NCBI GenBank assembly: GCA_964346815.1
Contig: CAYFWF010000050.1
Location: forward strand, 1 to 64,000
DNA length: 64,000 nucleotides
Source of the DNA: CAYFWF01 sp964346815
GTDB lineage: Bacteria; Acidobacteriota; Aminicenantia; Aminicenantales; Aminicenantaceae
Reading direction: 5' to 3'
Within the stretch, counting starts at the first letter, position 1. Every line of letters starts with the position of its first letter. Both the position numbers and the translations under genes were made by a program. The notes below the pieces were generated by a model. That model had not been told where the DNA came from. It ran no database searches and saw only the letters and a list, made by a program, of their open reading frames with translations. Positions 8,341 to 17,369 of this stretch are shown here, piece after piece.

Positions 8341-10884
8341 TTATTCATATCTGAGCGCCCGGGCGGGATCTGTCCGGGCCGCTTTGAATGCCTGGTAACT
8401 GACAGTCAATAGGGCGATGATGTAAGCCAATACCCCTGCTGCGAGAAAAATCCATGCGGTTATATCGGTTCTGTAAGCATAGCCTTCGAGCATCCTGTCC
8501 ATAAGGAGAAAGGCTATCGGCCAAGCCAGAGCATTGGCTAAAGTGAGGAGGATTACAAATTCTTTTGAGACCAGAGATATGATACCGGTATCTGATGCGC
8601 CCAGCACCTTCCGGATGCCGATCTCTTTGGTGCGCTGCTCTGCAGTAAAAGCAGCCAGACCGAAGATACCGAGACAGGATATGAATATGGCAAGGATTGT
8701 GAAATATTTAAAGACCGTTCCGGTTCGTTGATCTGTCCTGTACTGCTGCTCGAAAACTTCATCCAAAAACTGATAATTGAAGGGGTAATGAGGCGCGAAT
8801 TTCTTCCAAGTTTTTTCTATTTCGTTCAATGTTTGAGGAATATTTTCCGGTCTGATGCGGATAAAAACATAATTAGGTCCCCATGTCTGGTTCAGGGTGA
8901 TAACCAGTGGTTCGATGGTGTCATGAAGGGAGCGGGAATGAAAATTTTTCACCACGCCGAGAATTTGGCCTTCGTATTCCCAAATGGAAAAGATTTTCCC
9001 CACCGGATCTTTCAAACCCATGAATTTCACGGCTTCCTGGTTGACGATATAATTTTGCCGGTCAGTGGGATAATCGCGAGAGAAATCCCTCCCATCCACA
9101 ATTTCCATCTCAAAGGTTTTGAGGTAGTCGTAGTCACAAGCCACGAATCGTATCACTTCATACTGCTCAGGGCTTCTGCCTTCCCAATAGACAGGATTGA
9201 TGTTCCCCACTTGGGTGGGACGGCTGGTGGCTGATGTGACATGGCTGATAGAGGAGTGCTGCAGGAGTTCGTTTTTAAAGGATGCGTAACTCTCCCTCAA
9301 TCCAGGATTCATGGGCAGGGAAAGGACATGCTTCCTGTTGAAGCCGAGTTCCTTGTTCCGAATAAAGTGAAGTTGTTTGGCCATGGTTAAAGTTCCGGCA
9401 ATCAAAACAACGGCAATGGTGAACTGAATGATTACCAGAGATTTCCGGAGCAGCGGCGCTGCCGCACTCGATGAGAAAGCTCCTTTGATGACTTTGACGG
9501 GATGGAAGGCTGATAGAAATATGGCGGGATAACTTCCCGATACTAACCCTGTAAGAAGGGTTATCCCGAGCAGACCCAGCGGAATAAGGGGGTTGCCACC
9601 GAGATCGAGTTTGATATCTTTTTGGGCGAGGGTGTTGAATCCAGGCAAGAAGATATAGACCAGGACAACTGCAACCACCAGGGCAATGGAAGAAAACAGG
9701 AGCGATTCTCCAAAAAATTGTTTGATGACATGGCTGCGTCGAGCGCCCACTACTTTTCGCATTCCGACCTCTTTGGCCCTTGTGCTCCCTCGAGCTGTCG
9801 ACAGATTCATGAAGTTGATACAGGCAATTAGAAGGATAAAGACGGCTATGGTCGAGAAAATATAGATGTAGGTGATACTCCCGCCTCCTCCTAAAGAATA
9901 GAGATGCATGCGGGAAAGAGGATTGATATGTGTGGTCACTGTTTTGTTGGTTCTTTTATCGTACTCCATGGTGATGCTCATGATTTTTTCCTGCAGGAGA
10001 TGAGGGGAAGCGTTTTTTTGAAGCATTATGAATGACCCGGATTCCAAAGCCCAGCTGCTGAGGGTTTCTTCCCCGAAAATTTTGACAGAAGCGGCGAGGT
10101 CGAATTCCAGGCTCGAGTTGGAAGGGACATCCTCGACGACGCCCGCTACCGAAAATTTGGTTCTATCGCTTATGGTGAGAGTTTTCCCGATGGGGTCTTC
10201 CCTGCCGAAATACTTGATCGCCGTTCTTTCTGTGATGACAACCGAGTTCAGAGTGGGAAAAGGATTTTTCGGATCGCCTTCAACCAGGGGGAAGGTGAAC
10301 ATTTCGAAGAAATCGGGATCGACGAATGCAGACTGTTCGTAAAAGCTCTTTTCCGCGTGGGTGACAAGCAGGGTGTTGAAGCGATATCTTGTTGCCAGGA
10401 GGACTTCCGGGTACTCGCGTTTGAGTATCGGAGCAAGAGCCCAAGGGCTTGAGTCTGTCCACTGGCCTTCGATGTTGAGATTGATCCTGTAAAGCTCCTT
10501 ATAATTCTCATGAAAAGTGTCGAAGCTCAGCTCATCCTGTACCCAGAGGAGGATGAGCACGCAGCAGGCGATGCCCACGGCCAGTCCCGTTATATTGATA
10601 AAGGAGTATCCTTTGTGTTTTTTTATGACACGCAGAGCGACTTTAAGATAATTCCGAATCATCGTTACACTCCAATAAACATAAGATTTGCAAAACGCAG
10701 GAATGGATGTCAGAACTTGAAACCAAACCCAGCATTTCGCATGGAATTTTCCCCGCTGAGAACAGTCATCCGTGAAATCCTCTTCGAAGTCTCCGATAAT
10801 GGAGAGAGCATCTTCGGGGTCGGAGAGATGGCGGAGGAGCCAGATGGCTGCGCGAGGAAGCTTTTTCTTTTTTGTTTTCAGCAT
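8341..10884 (-). CDS. ADOP-type MacB/FtsX-like ABC permease with N-terminal prefix domain
   Basis: An 847-residue membrane protein. Residues about 8-75 form the short 'permease prefix' domain (LLRHLSDPEDALSIIGDFEE). Two MacB/FtsX modules follow, each with a periplasmic core (first from about 95) and a helix bundle. The first FtsX module has STARGSTRAKEVGMRKVVGA and the second TAEQRTKEIGIRKVLGASD, the repeated family motif. This matches the 'acidobacterial duplicated orphan permease' class: both FtsX halves in one chain with no ATPase gene nearby. It lies 7 bp behind the padR-like gene. MacB-type proteins act as mechanotransmitters; the role here is unknown. Confidence 0.92.
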   Translation of the reverse strand: MLKTKKKKLPRAAIWLLRHLSDPEDALSIIGDFEEDFTDDCSQRGKFHAKCWVWFQVLTSIPAFCKSYVYWSVTMIRNYLKVALRVIKKHKGYSFINITGLAVGIACCVLILLWVQDELSFDTFHENYKELYRINLNIEGQWTDSSPWALAPILKREYPEVLLATRYRFNTLLVTHAEKSFYEQSAFVDPDFFEMFTFPLVEGDPKNPFPTLNSVVITERTAIKYFGREDPIGKTLTISDRTKFSVAGVVEDVPSNSSLEFDLAASVKIFGEETLSSWALESGSFIMLQKNASPHLLQEKIMSITMEYDKRTNKTVTTHINPLSRMHLYSLGGGGSITYIYIFSTIAVFILLIACINFMNLSTARGSTRAKEVGMRKVVGARRSHVIKQFFGESLLFSSIALVVAVVLVYIFLPGFNTLAQKDIKLDLGGNPLIPLGLLGITLLTGLVSGSYPAIFLSAFHPVKVIKGAFSSSAAAPLLRKSLVIIQFTIAVVLIAGTLTMAKQLHFIRNKELGFNRKHVLSLPMNPGLRESYASFKNELLQHSSISHVTSATSRPTQVGNINPVYWEGRSPEQYEVIRFVACDYDYLKTFEMEIVDGRDFSRDYPTDRQNYIVNQEAVKFMGLKDPVGKIFSIWEYEGQILGVVKNFHSRSLHDTIEPLVITLNQTWGPNYVFIRIRPENIPQTLNEIEKTWKKFAPHYPFNYQFLDEVFEQQYRTDQRTGTVFKYFTILAIFISCLGIFGLAAFTAEQRTKEIGIRKVLGASDTGIISLVSKEFVILLTLANALAWPIAFLLMDRMLEGYAYRTDITAWIFLAAGVLAYIIALLTVSYQAFKAARTDPARALRYE

Positions 10885-10891
10885 AGGCAGC

Positions 10892-11221
10892 TTAATCCAA
10901 CAGGGAATCAGCGATGTCCTTCCATAAGGCTTTTTGGTGAAGATAGGTGACTTGGAGGGCTCTTTTTCCCTTTTCAGTGAGAGTGTAATAGAATTTTCTG
11001 CGTCCGCCTCTTTTTTGAGTCGGCTCTCCTGGCGTTTTTAAAACCAGCCCTTTTTTAACCAGTTGAGCGAGCATGAAGTACAGACCTCCGTAGGAAAGCC
11101 TCTTGCCGGTTTTTTTTACGACTTGTCTCTTTATGGTCACTCCGTAGGCATTGTCTTTGAGCTGCAAGATGGACAACAGATATACCTCTTCCCACCGGCT
11201 CAACATGTTCAAATCATCCAT
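10892..11221 (-). CDS. PadR family transcriptional regulator
   Basis: A 109-residue winged-helix regulator. The pattern LLSILQLKDNAYGVTIKRQV is helix 1-2, and SYGGLYFMLAQLVKKGLV is the recognition helix and turn. The wing contains RRKFYYTLTEKGKRAL, the PadR hallmark, and a short dimerisation helix ends the protein. A GAGGTG Shine-Dalgarno sequence lies about 8 nt before the ATG. It is first in a two-gene unit with the ADOP permease, the standard pairing for this permease class, and most likely controls it. The ligand is unknown. Confidence 0.93.
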   Translation of the reverse strand: MDDLNMLSRWEEVYLLSILQLKDNAYGVTIKRQVVKKTGKRLSYGGLYFMLAQLVKKGLVLKTPGEPTQKRGGRRKFYYTLTEKGKRALQVTYLHQKALWKDIADSLLD

Positions 11222-11705
11222 GATTCGTTCACCTCTTATTCATATATACTGGAATCTTGTAGAAATGGTTTATTTTTTGTCAGATTTTTTTGTTTATCAA
11301 TTCGGTAACAGATACGCAATTACTTAACCTGAATTATTCATAAAAAAATGCCGATACCTTTGTTATTCCAGTAAAATCAGATAGTTATCATGATTTTACG
11401 GGAAATCTTGAAAAGTACTTTTTCAAGAAAGAATTTGTGTATACGTCTGCATTTTTTACCCTTCGGGCGAGTCAATCTCACTGCATCAGCTTCGTTGTAG
11501 CCCGGGTTAGGTTGGGTCGGCTCGCGGTAGTTCACTCCCGACCCGACCTGCCAAGCTTTATGGGCCACTTCCTTGCCGTTGCAGCAATCTTGACTCGTGA
11601 ATAATCCACCTTAATTCAAGGAAACAGTCAGATCATAGAAATACTTTATCGCAGGACATGCTGAGCTCTTCTTTCATAATAAGTTCTTCTTTTTCTTGAG
11701 GATGA
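11222..11705. other. Gene-free stretch between the padR-like and symporter genes
   Basis: These 484 bases hold no convincing gene. A 63-codon frame on the minus strand (11377-11568) has no ribosome-binding site and runs through the hairpin element, so I reject it. The 120 bp nearest padR are AT-rich and should hold its promoter. An imperfect 21-bp palindrome, CTTGAAAAGTACTTTTTCAAG (11407-11427, one extra T), could be a terminator stem or protein site. The GC-rich hairpin at 11509-11549 is listed separately. The bases next to the symporter stop show no clear terminator. Confidence 0.6.
11509..11549. repeat. GC-rich 12-bp hairpin element (REP-like)
   Basis: AGGTTGGGTCGG (11509-11520) pairs with CCGACCCGACCT (11538-11549) over twelve positions with one T-G wobble, around a 17-nt loop. 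The hairpin is much richer in GC than the flanks and is preceded by GTAGCCCGGGTT. It lies between genes and not at a gene end with a T-run, so it resembles a dispersed palindromic element more than a terminator. Only one copy is in the window, so repetition is not shown. Confidence 0.5.
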
Positions 11706-13265
11706 TTAAACCAAAGGATTGATGGGACTGGTTTTCAGCCTTCGGATTGAGTAGGAAATGTATCCTGTTAAAATGACAACAATCCCGCCGAACATTGTGT
11801 AAAGCGGCCAGGCAATAGCCCAACCTTGTCCGGGAAGAAGGGCCTGGACCGGTCCTTTGACTAAAAAGAGCAGCGCGATCAGCCCTGAAAAAAAACCGAT
11901 AACCGCATCCATACGCTCGAGTTTTTTTGACAGGACCCCGAGCATAAATGCACCCAGGAGTCCTCCGTACGTGTAGGAGGCGATTCCTAATCCGAGTTCC
12001 ACAACTGCCGGACGTTCACCTGGAGACCGAAGCTGCAAGAGGGCGAAGAAAAACGCAGAGCAGGTAAGGATGATCCCCCAAGCGATGGTGATTGACCTGG
12101 AAATCCTCAAATCCTTCTCAGGTGGATTGCATTTGCCCCAATAAGGTTTATAAAGATCCATAGTGGTTGCAGAAGCCAGCGAGTTGATGGATGAGGACAG
12201 AGTGCTCATGGCAGCTGCAAGTACGGCGGCGATGATCAGGCCGGAGAGACCCGTCGGAAGTTCCTGCACGATGAATTTGGCGAAGATTTCATCCGTGGTG
12301 GACAGTCCAAGCTGTTCAGGTGTCTGCCCGCCGTAGAAGCCATAAAGCAAGAGGCCGATAGACAGAAACAGGCCAAACTGCAGGAACACCACAATCCCAC
12401 TTCCGATCAGGGCTTTTTGACTGGACCGGAGGTTTCTGGTCGAAAGAAGACGCTGCACAATGAGCTGGTCTGTCCCGTGAGAGGCAATAGAGAATATTGC
12501 CCCGCCAATCAGGGCAGTTAAAAAAGTATAAGGCTGGGAGATAAACTCCCTGAAGCTCAAATCAAATCCCTGATTGAAAATCTGGAGTTTTCCTGCCTGC
12601 TGTGCCGCTTGGATGACGTCTGATAATCCATGGGGTAAGCGCATTATTATGATCCCAGCCGCAAGAAAAGCTCCGCCAATATAGATGAACATCTGGATCA
12701 CATCCATCCATACGACCGCTCGGATTCCTCCCAAAAAGGTATAGAGAAGGGTCACACCAGAAATAATCAGGATCGAAATCAGATAAATATTCAGGTCAGA
12801 GGCTTTGACCCCGGCAAGTTTCAGGATAATCGCAATCGGGATGGCAGAAGCAAAAAGGCGCACTCCATCTGCCAGCAATCGAGTCACTAGGAAAGTGGAA
12901 CTCGTGATATTGCGCATACTTTGACCAAAGCGGTCACCGAGAAACTGGTAGGCTGTCGCAAGCTGACTTTTGTAATACTTCGGTAAGAAAAGCAGGCTGA
13001 CGATTGTCCGGCCGACAATATAGCCAAAAGTGATTTGGAGAAAAGTCAGACTGCCGCCATAGGCAACTGCCGGAATGCTTATGAACGTCAGGGTGCTGGT
13101 TTCTGTGGCCACCACAGAAAAAAGCACTGCCCACCAGGGAATCCGATGACCCCCGAGAAAATAGTCTTCAGTGGACCGCTGCCTGCCGGAGACGGTCAGT
13201 CCAAATACGGTCGTTCCGATCAAATAAACGACGACAACAAAATAATCAATAGCTGTAAAACCCAC
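11706..13265 (-). CDS. Sodium:solute symporter (SSF family)
   Basis: A 519-residue inner-membrane transporter with about thirteen hydrophobic segments. Family marks are the N-terminal GRQRSTEDYFLGGHRIPWW, the sodium-site region VVATETSTLTFISIPA, and AAAMSTLSSSINSLAS in the helix 8 region. SSF proteins couple sodium influx to uptake of sugars, sialic acid or amino acids. It begins at a GTG behind AGAGAGGA and is the last gene of a four-gene minus-strand run. It lies 43 bp after the MurQ/GCKR-like gene, which suggests, but does not prove, an amino-sugar or sugar substrate. Confidence 0.92.
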   Translation of the reverse strand: MGFTAIDYFVVVVYLIGTTVFGLTVSGRQRSTEDYFLGGHRIPWWAVLFSVVATETSTLTFISIPAVAYGGSLTFLQITFGYIVGRTIVSLLFLPKYYKSQLATAYQFLGDRFGQSMRNITSSTFLVTRLLADGVRLFASAIPIAIILKLAGVKASDLNIYLISILIISGVTLLYTFLGGIRAVVWMDVIQMFIYIGGAFLAAGIIIMRLPHGLSDVIQAAQQAGKLQIFNQGFDLSFREFISQPYTFLTALIGGAIFSIASHGTDQLIVQRLLSTRNLRSSQKALIGSGIVVFLQFGLFLSIGLLLYGFYGGQTPEQLGLSTTDEIFAKFIVQELPTGLSGLIIAAVLAAAMSTLSSSINSLASATTMDLYKPYWGKCNPPEKDLRISRSITIAWGIILTCSAFFFALLQLRSPGERPAVVELGLGIASYTYGGLLGAFMLGVLSKKLERMDAVIGFFSGLIALLFLVKGPVQALLPGQGWAIAWPLYTMFGGIVVILTGYISYSIRRLKTSPINPLV

Positions 13266-13308
13266 CGTCCTCTCTTATTATCGATAGTCTCTCCGCTTGA
13301 AGCACATT

Positions 13309-15336
13309 TCACATATATCCGCGCAGTGAGGGGTTGAGATTTTCTAAATAATTTTCGAGGCCCAGGTCCATTAAAATCGAAAGAGCATCTTCCCAACTGA
13401 TAAACATGTTCGTTCTAAGAGCCTCAAGAACACGGATGATCGAAAGCTCCACTTCACTGATTTGATCATTCCGCTTTGTGACAAAGTCCATTGCTTCAAA
13501 CAGGATGGCATTGGCCTGTTCGTAAGTCACAGGATCCATTTTTCCATATTCTTGAATCCATTTCTTCTTTGAGAGTACATCATTCACATGACTCATGATC
13601 AGGTAGGTCGCCCGGCCGATGAGCTTAAGATTGCTGGGAATGACGTTGGTCATGGTGTTTCCTACCACTCTCCCCAGCCGTGCCATCACTGCAGTGGAGT
13701 GAGAATTCAGGAGGATTTTGAGCAGCAGCTGTCTATCGAGGTTCAAGGGATCCCCCTTTTTTTCCATGAATATGTGTATGGCCAAATCCCGCTTCTTCAA
13801 GGGTAATCTGCTGATGATGTGTTCGATCTCACGGGAATTTTTATCGCTCACCAGGATGAACGCCAGACGGGCATTCTCTTTTTTACAGAGGACGGCAAAT
13901 CGATGAAAAGCCGACCCCTCTGCACAAAGTTCTTCGATTTCCTCGTCCAGGCATACCAGCACTGCCAGGTCATCTTCTTTAGGCCCTCTTTTACGCATGT
14001 TTTCTTTGTTGAAAGAAAAGTCATAGAGCTTCTCCTGTTCACCCCCCGAAAGAGCCAAGCTGTTCAGAGCCGCCTCCTTAAGGTAAACGTCGTCGATCTT
14101 GCTTGAAAAATAAGGTCTGTAGAACGACTCGTCCAAGCCTCGAAATTCTCTCCCCAAGAAATTGTGCCATGCCTGTTTGTAATCCCCGCCTTCGGTCCAA
14201 ACCTGCAGCCAGCATTTCCTCCTCTTTTCTTCTGCCATATCCAACGGATGAAGGTGAAAAGTGGGGCTTCTTTCTGCGCAGTCGACGAAGACCGTGAGCA
14301 ATGCCCTCGAAGCAAAGTAGACGGCCAGATTTCCCTGTTGATAGGTTTCAGACTCGAGTCGGATAAATTCTGCCATTTCAGTGGATGCCGGCGCAAGACG
14401 TTCCCTGATGCGATCGAAAGAGCGCAAGCGTTCACTCATATCTATCATGGTGAATCCGATTTGGGCCAGCTCTTCATCAGATAAGTAATCTTCCAGGAGT
14501 GCGCGAATTCCGAATTCCAGAATGATGCCCATAAGGAACGTATCGGCTGTTGTGGCCTGCATCCGAGTAGAGCCGGCGACCGCTTGAGGTCCTGTTGTCA
14601 GATTGATCTTGGTGATGGCCGGATTTTCGATCACGGCTCGGCTTCTATCAAAAGGTTTGAGCACATCATCAGGATTATTGTAAATGAAATAAAGATGTTT
14701 GTTTGCCGCGTCGATTTTATCTTCAGTGAGATGCCCATATTGCCCGCATGCGGCCAGAATCGCCCCGATCACAGAGGATGTTTCTCCCCCTTCGGTGATA
14801 CAAACCACCATGTCGCCATTTTCGACACCTCTTTCCTGAAGCTGAAGCCTGCCCACGATCTGCAAATCCTCGAATCCCTCCAGAGCGCTGATGAGAGCAC
14901 GATCTCCCCCCGTCATTTCACCGATAAGGCGGTCTTCTATATCGTCAGGTAACTCTGTCCTCAATCTGTCCCAGAATACGCTCTTCTTCAACTTGTCCCA
15001 GAAAGGGCGCCAGAGTGCACTCTCCATCATCTTGGCCAATCGGCCAGTGGATCCGCAACCATAGATGAAGATCTTCTTCCTCTCCTCTATGGTTCGGCTC
15101 ACGGTTTGAACAGCCTGGTCGATCAGGGCTGTGTCTCTTGCTAGACAATGGAACGTTTTTGCAATATCCTCATCCACAGAAATAATCTGCTTCCAGCCTT
15201 CCTCCACATCATTTCTGACCATGAAACTCAAATTCCATGTTCGAGAATGTCTTTGTTCGGTGAGAAGGGAATGAAGCTGGAATTGTTTTTTATTAAGGAC
15301 GTAGTCAACAGATTGAGGATGAGGCTCTATCTCCAA
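13309..15336 (-). CDS. MurQ/GCKR-like double-SIS sugar-phosphate protein
   Basis: A 675-residue protein with MurQ marks in its first half: LLTEQRHSRTWNLS (24-37), GCGSTGRLA (93-101) as sugar-phosphate loop, MTGGDRALISALEGFED (141-157) and GPQAVAGSTRMQATTADTF (249-267). MurQ (N-acetylmuramate-6-phosphate etherase) is about 300 aa; this one is twice as long, with a second SIS-like half and a MurQ-type ending near LGRVVGNTMTNVIPSNLKL. That layout is like the eukaryotic glucokinase regulatory protein. I cannot place the MurQ catalytic glutamates with confidence, so it may be an etherase or only a sugar-phosphate sensor. The start appears to be a TTG without Shine-Dalgarno; conservation reaches residue 24, so the real start is at or near it. 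Confidence 0.82.
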   Translation of the reverse strand: MEIEPHPQSVDYVLNKKQFQLHSLLTEQRHSRTWNLSFMVRNDVEEGWKQIISVDEDIAKTFHCLARDTALIDQAVQTVSRTIEERKKIFIYGCGSTGRLAKMMESALWRPFWDKLKKSVFWDRLRTELPDDIEDRLIGEMTGGDRALISALEGFEDLQIVGRLQLQERGVENGDMVVCITEGGETSSVIGAILAACGQYGHLTEDKIDAANKHLYFIYNNPDDVLKPFDRSRAVIENPAITKINLTTGPQAVAGSTRMQATTADTFLMGIILEFGIRALLEDYLSDEELAQIGFTMIDMSERLRSFDRIRERLAPASTEMAEFIRLESETYQQGNLAVYFASRALLTVFVDCAERSPTFHLHPLDMAEEKRRKCWLQVWTEGGDYKQAWHNFLGREFRGLDESFYRPYFSSKIDDVYLKEAALNSLALSGGEQEKLYDFSFNKENMRKRGPKEDDLAVLVCLDEEIEELCAEGSAFHRFAVLCKKENARLAFILVSDKNSREIEHIISRLPLKKRDLAIHIFMEKKGDPLNLDRQLLLKILLNSHSTAVMARLGRVVGNTMTNVIPSNLKLIGRATYLIMSHVNDVLSKKKWIQEYGKMDPVTYEQANAILFEAMDFVTKRNDQISEVELSIIRVLEALRTNMFISWEDALSILMDLGLENYLENLNPSLRGYM

Positions 15337-15356
15337 GAGAGAGAGGATATGTTTCT

Positions 15357-15695
15357 TTACTTCTTTTTCAGCCGTTTCTGTACCCCCTCACTCTCTAGCT
15401 CTCGGATCGCGTCGGATGCGATCCATCGGGCAGATTTGGAATCCATCTGTTGCTCTGTCAATTTTTCGGGCTCGGTTGTCATACCTGCCACGATTCTCGC
15501 TTCCGGTACCCCCGTTTTCCAGAGTTCGAGAGCGAGACCGTGATCTTCTCCCATCTCCTTTGCCAGTTTTCGCATCTCCGGGACCGATACGCCCAGTCTT
15601 CCCTCCCCTCCTATGGCGTAACGTGCCATCCCTTTCAACCGGTCCGGCCTGGTCTTGTTTTTCAGCCTCTTTAGAACTTTATCCGGAGAGGCCAT
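15357..15695 (-). CDS. AlkD-like DNA alkylation repair protein, internally shortened
   Basis: A 112-residue relative of the AlkD HEAT-repeat DNA glycosylase family (usually about 220-235 aa). Residues 1-84 follow the family N-terminal half (GVSVPEMRKLAKEMGEDH, then LALELWKTGVPEARI and a TEQQMD end). The sequence then jumps to what looks like the family's last helix (ARWIASDAIRELESEGVQKRL). The middle part, which holds the DNA-binding aromatic and acidic residues, is missing without loss of frame. It is probably inactive as a glycosylase. It lies between the DUF1015 gene (27 bp) and the double-SIS gene (20 bp), so it is likely still transcribed. Confidence 0.7.
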   Translation of the reverse strand: MASPDKVLKRLKNKTRPDRLKGMARYAIGGEGRLGVSVPEMRKLAKEMGEDHGLALELWKTGVPEARIVAGMTTEPEKLTEQQMDSKSARWIASDAIRELESEGVQKRLKKK

Positions 15696-15722
15696 TCTTT
15701 CATCTCTTCTTTTTAAAGATAT

Positions 15723-17066
15723 CTAGGCTGAGGAGAGTTTTCTCGCTTCCATGTAAAAACGCTTTTCCCATGCCTCGCCCATGGAAAAGGTCTTGCGGGA
15801 AAGTGCACCATCTAGAATGACGGTCTTGAATAAGTCATGTTTGTCCATGGCTGGAAGGTAGAATCCTGCACTGTCTTCTTTTTTGCCGAGCTGGATTGCG
15901 GTTTCTTTGCCATGGACATAATCGATTTCTCGGGCTCCGCTGTCTTCAAGGAAGACATCCAGAAAACTTTGGAGAGTGCCCACCGGAAGGTTGAAGTCGG
16001 GATTCGTGACTTCAATCACCCAGAATTGATCAGGTCTGATGAATCCAATTCTCTGGAGGCTACTCTCTTGGGATTCGACAGCCTCTGTCATTTCCTCGGC
16101 ATTCGAACATTCGACCGCCTGGCATCGACCAGGATAGAATGTTTTCATCTCATCCAAAATATTTCGTTCCGGATCCAGGCCGAACAATACTCTATGGATA
16201 GGCTCGAAGGCTAAAGCGTCATCGTGGAGGTTGACAAGTTCGACCAGGGCATAACGTAACGAGGAATGTGAAATCAGCGCTCTATTCTGGGCGTTTTCCT
16301 TGACTTTTTCCCATATCGTTTTTGCCGTGGCCAGAGAATGATTGCCGTCTCCCATGGCGAACAAAAGCACCGGAGTTCTAGGGCTTAAATCGTACTTCTC
16401 GGTGATAGCCTCGGGATCTGCCAACGCCTCGAGGCTTTTGAGGACTCCTTCCTCCAAGTTTGGGTCCTGCACTCTGTAGCCGGAGAGGTTTCCTGATCCC
16501 ATCATCAATTCGAAATCATAAATCTTTTCCATTCGCTCTCTCTTCTGGGACAGCGGTCCGATTACCGTGTTTTCTGGATCATCGATCAAAACCATGATAT
16601 GGGGCACTTCCAAAGGCGCTCCTTCTCGAATTTTCACCCGGGGAGGGATGCGTTCCAAGATGGTCCCTTCCGAAGCCCTGATCAGGCTCGAGGATCCTTT
16701 GCGGTAGTCATAGTGGTCCAAATCCAGACAGGCCATCAGCCCTTTCCGGGTATCCTTTCGGGTTTGCCTTTCAACATAGACAAAGCCTTCGAATTGATCG
16801 AAAAGATCCTCTTCCAAATAGAGGTTCATGTGCTCCCTGATGTGGCGAATCCTTGCGCCTGGGTCGTTTTCACCCAGATAAACTTCAGGATAGATCAGAT
16901 TCAGAGTCGATGGCTCATCTCCCACCAATTCTTCGACTTTGTGCCAGTATTCCGGCTCTGAAGTGAATTGGTCACAGGCGATGACCGCCCATTTTTCCAG
17001 GTCGATTCCAGCCTTGGGAAGAAGAATTTCGGGAATGCCAAGAGCAATTGACCCATATGTTCTCAT
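15723..17066 (-). CDS. DUF1015 family protein
   Basis: A 447-residue cytoplasmic protein of the DUF1015 (PF06245) family. Recognisable parts are the N-terminal LEKWAVIACDQFTSEPEYW, the central FVYVERQTRKDTRKGL and the strongly conserved LLFAMGDGNHSLATAKTIWE. The function is not established; the GDGNHS motif suggests a catalytic or phosphate-binding site. The open frame extends 26 codons upstream, but the chosen ATG has GAAGGAAGGA about 5 nt before it. It is the first gene of the minus-strand run with the AlkD-like, SIS and symporter genes. Confidence 0.88.
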   Translation of the reverse strand: MRTYGSIALGIPEILLPKAGIDLEKWAVIACDQFTSEPEYWHKVEELVGDEPSTLNLIYPEVYLGENDPGARIRHIREHMNLYLEEDLFDQFEGFVYVERQTRKDTRKGLMACLDLDHYDYRKGSSSLIRASEGTILERIPPRVKIREGAPLEVPHIMVLIDDPENTVIGPLSQKRERMEKIYDFELMMGSGNLSGYRVQDPNLEEGVLKSLEALADPEAITEKYDLSPRTPVLLFAMGDGNHSLATAKTIWEKVKENAQNRALISHSSLRYALVELVNLHDDALAFEPIHRVLFGLDPERNILDEMKTFYPGRCQAVECSNAEEMTEAVESQESSLQRIGFIRPDQFWVIEVTNPDFNLPVGTLQSFLDVFLEDSGAREIDYVHGKETAIQLGKKEDSAGFYLPAMDKHDLFKTVILDGALSRKTFSMGEAWEKRFYMEARKLSSA

Positions 17067-17134
17067 GATCCTTCCTTCTTGAACGAATTCTGATCGCATG
17101 AAACTGCCTCGGAAGAGCATCATACGAGAGATTG

Positions 17135-17163
17135 AATGTATCAAACAGAAAAGACACAGTCAA
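17135..17163 (-). promoter_or_regulatory. Promoter of the DUF1015-symporter run
   Basis: Read on the minus strand, TTGACT (17163-17158) is followed after 17 bp by TACATT (17140-17135, four of six to TATAAT). The predicted start near 17128 leaves a leader of about 60 nt before the ATG at 17066. Confidence 0.5.
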
Positions 17164-17369
17164 TAAAGATAAGGATTTTCAGTGGGAAGAAACCGATTTT
17201 TCTTCATACAATCTTCGAGGAATCCCCCAGGCAGCGATTGATCGGTTCAGTTTTTTGAGAACCCCTATTATTTATCTTTCATTGTGTTCCTTTCTGAGAT
17301 AAACTTATCACGTAAGAAAATGAGGTGGTCAACAAGGGGAAAGGTAATGATCTTCATTTGGAGGGATTG

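Noticed and set aside
11377..11568. 63-codon minus-strand frame in the long gene-free gap
   Set aside because: No ribosome-binding site, no recognisable protein features, and it runs through the GC-rich hairpin.
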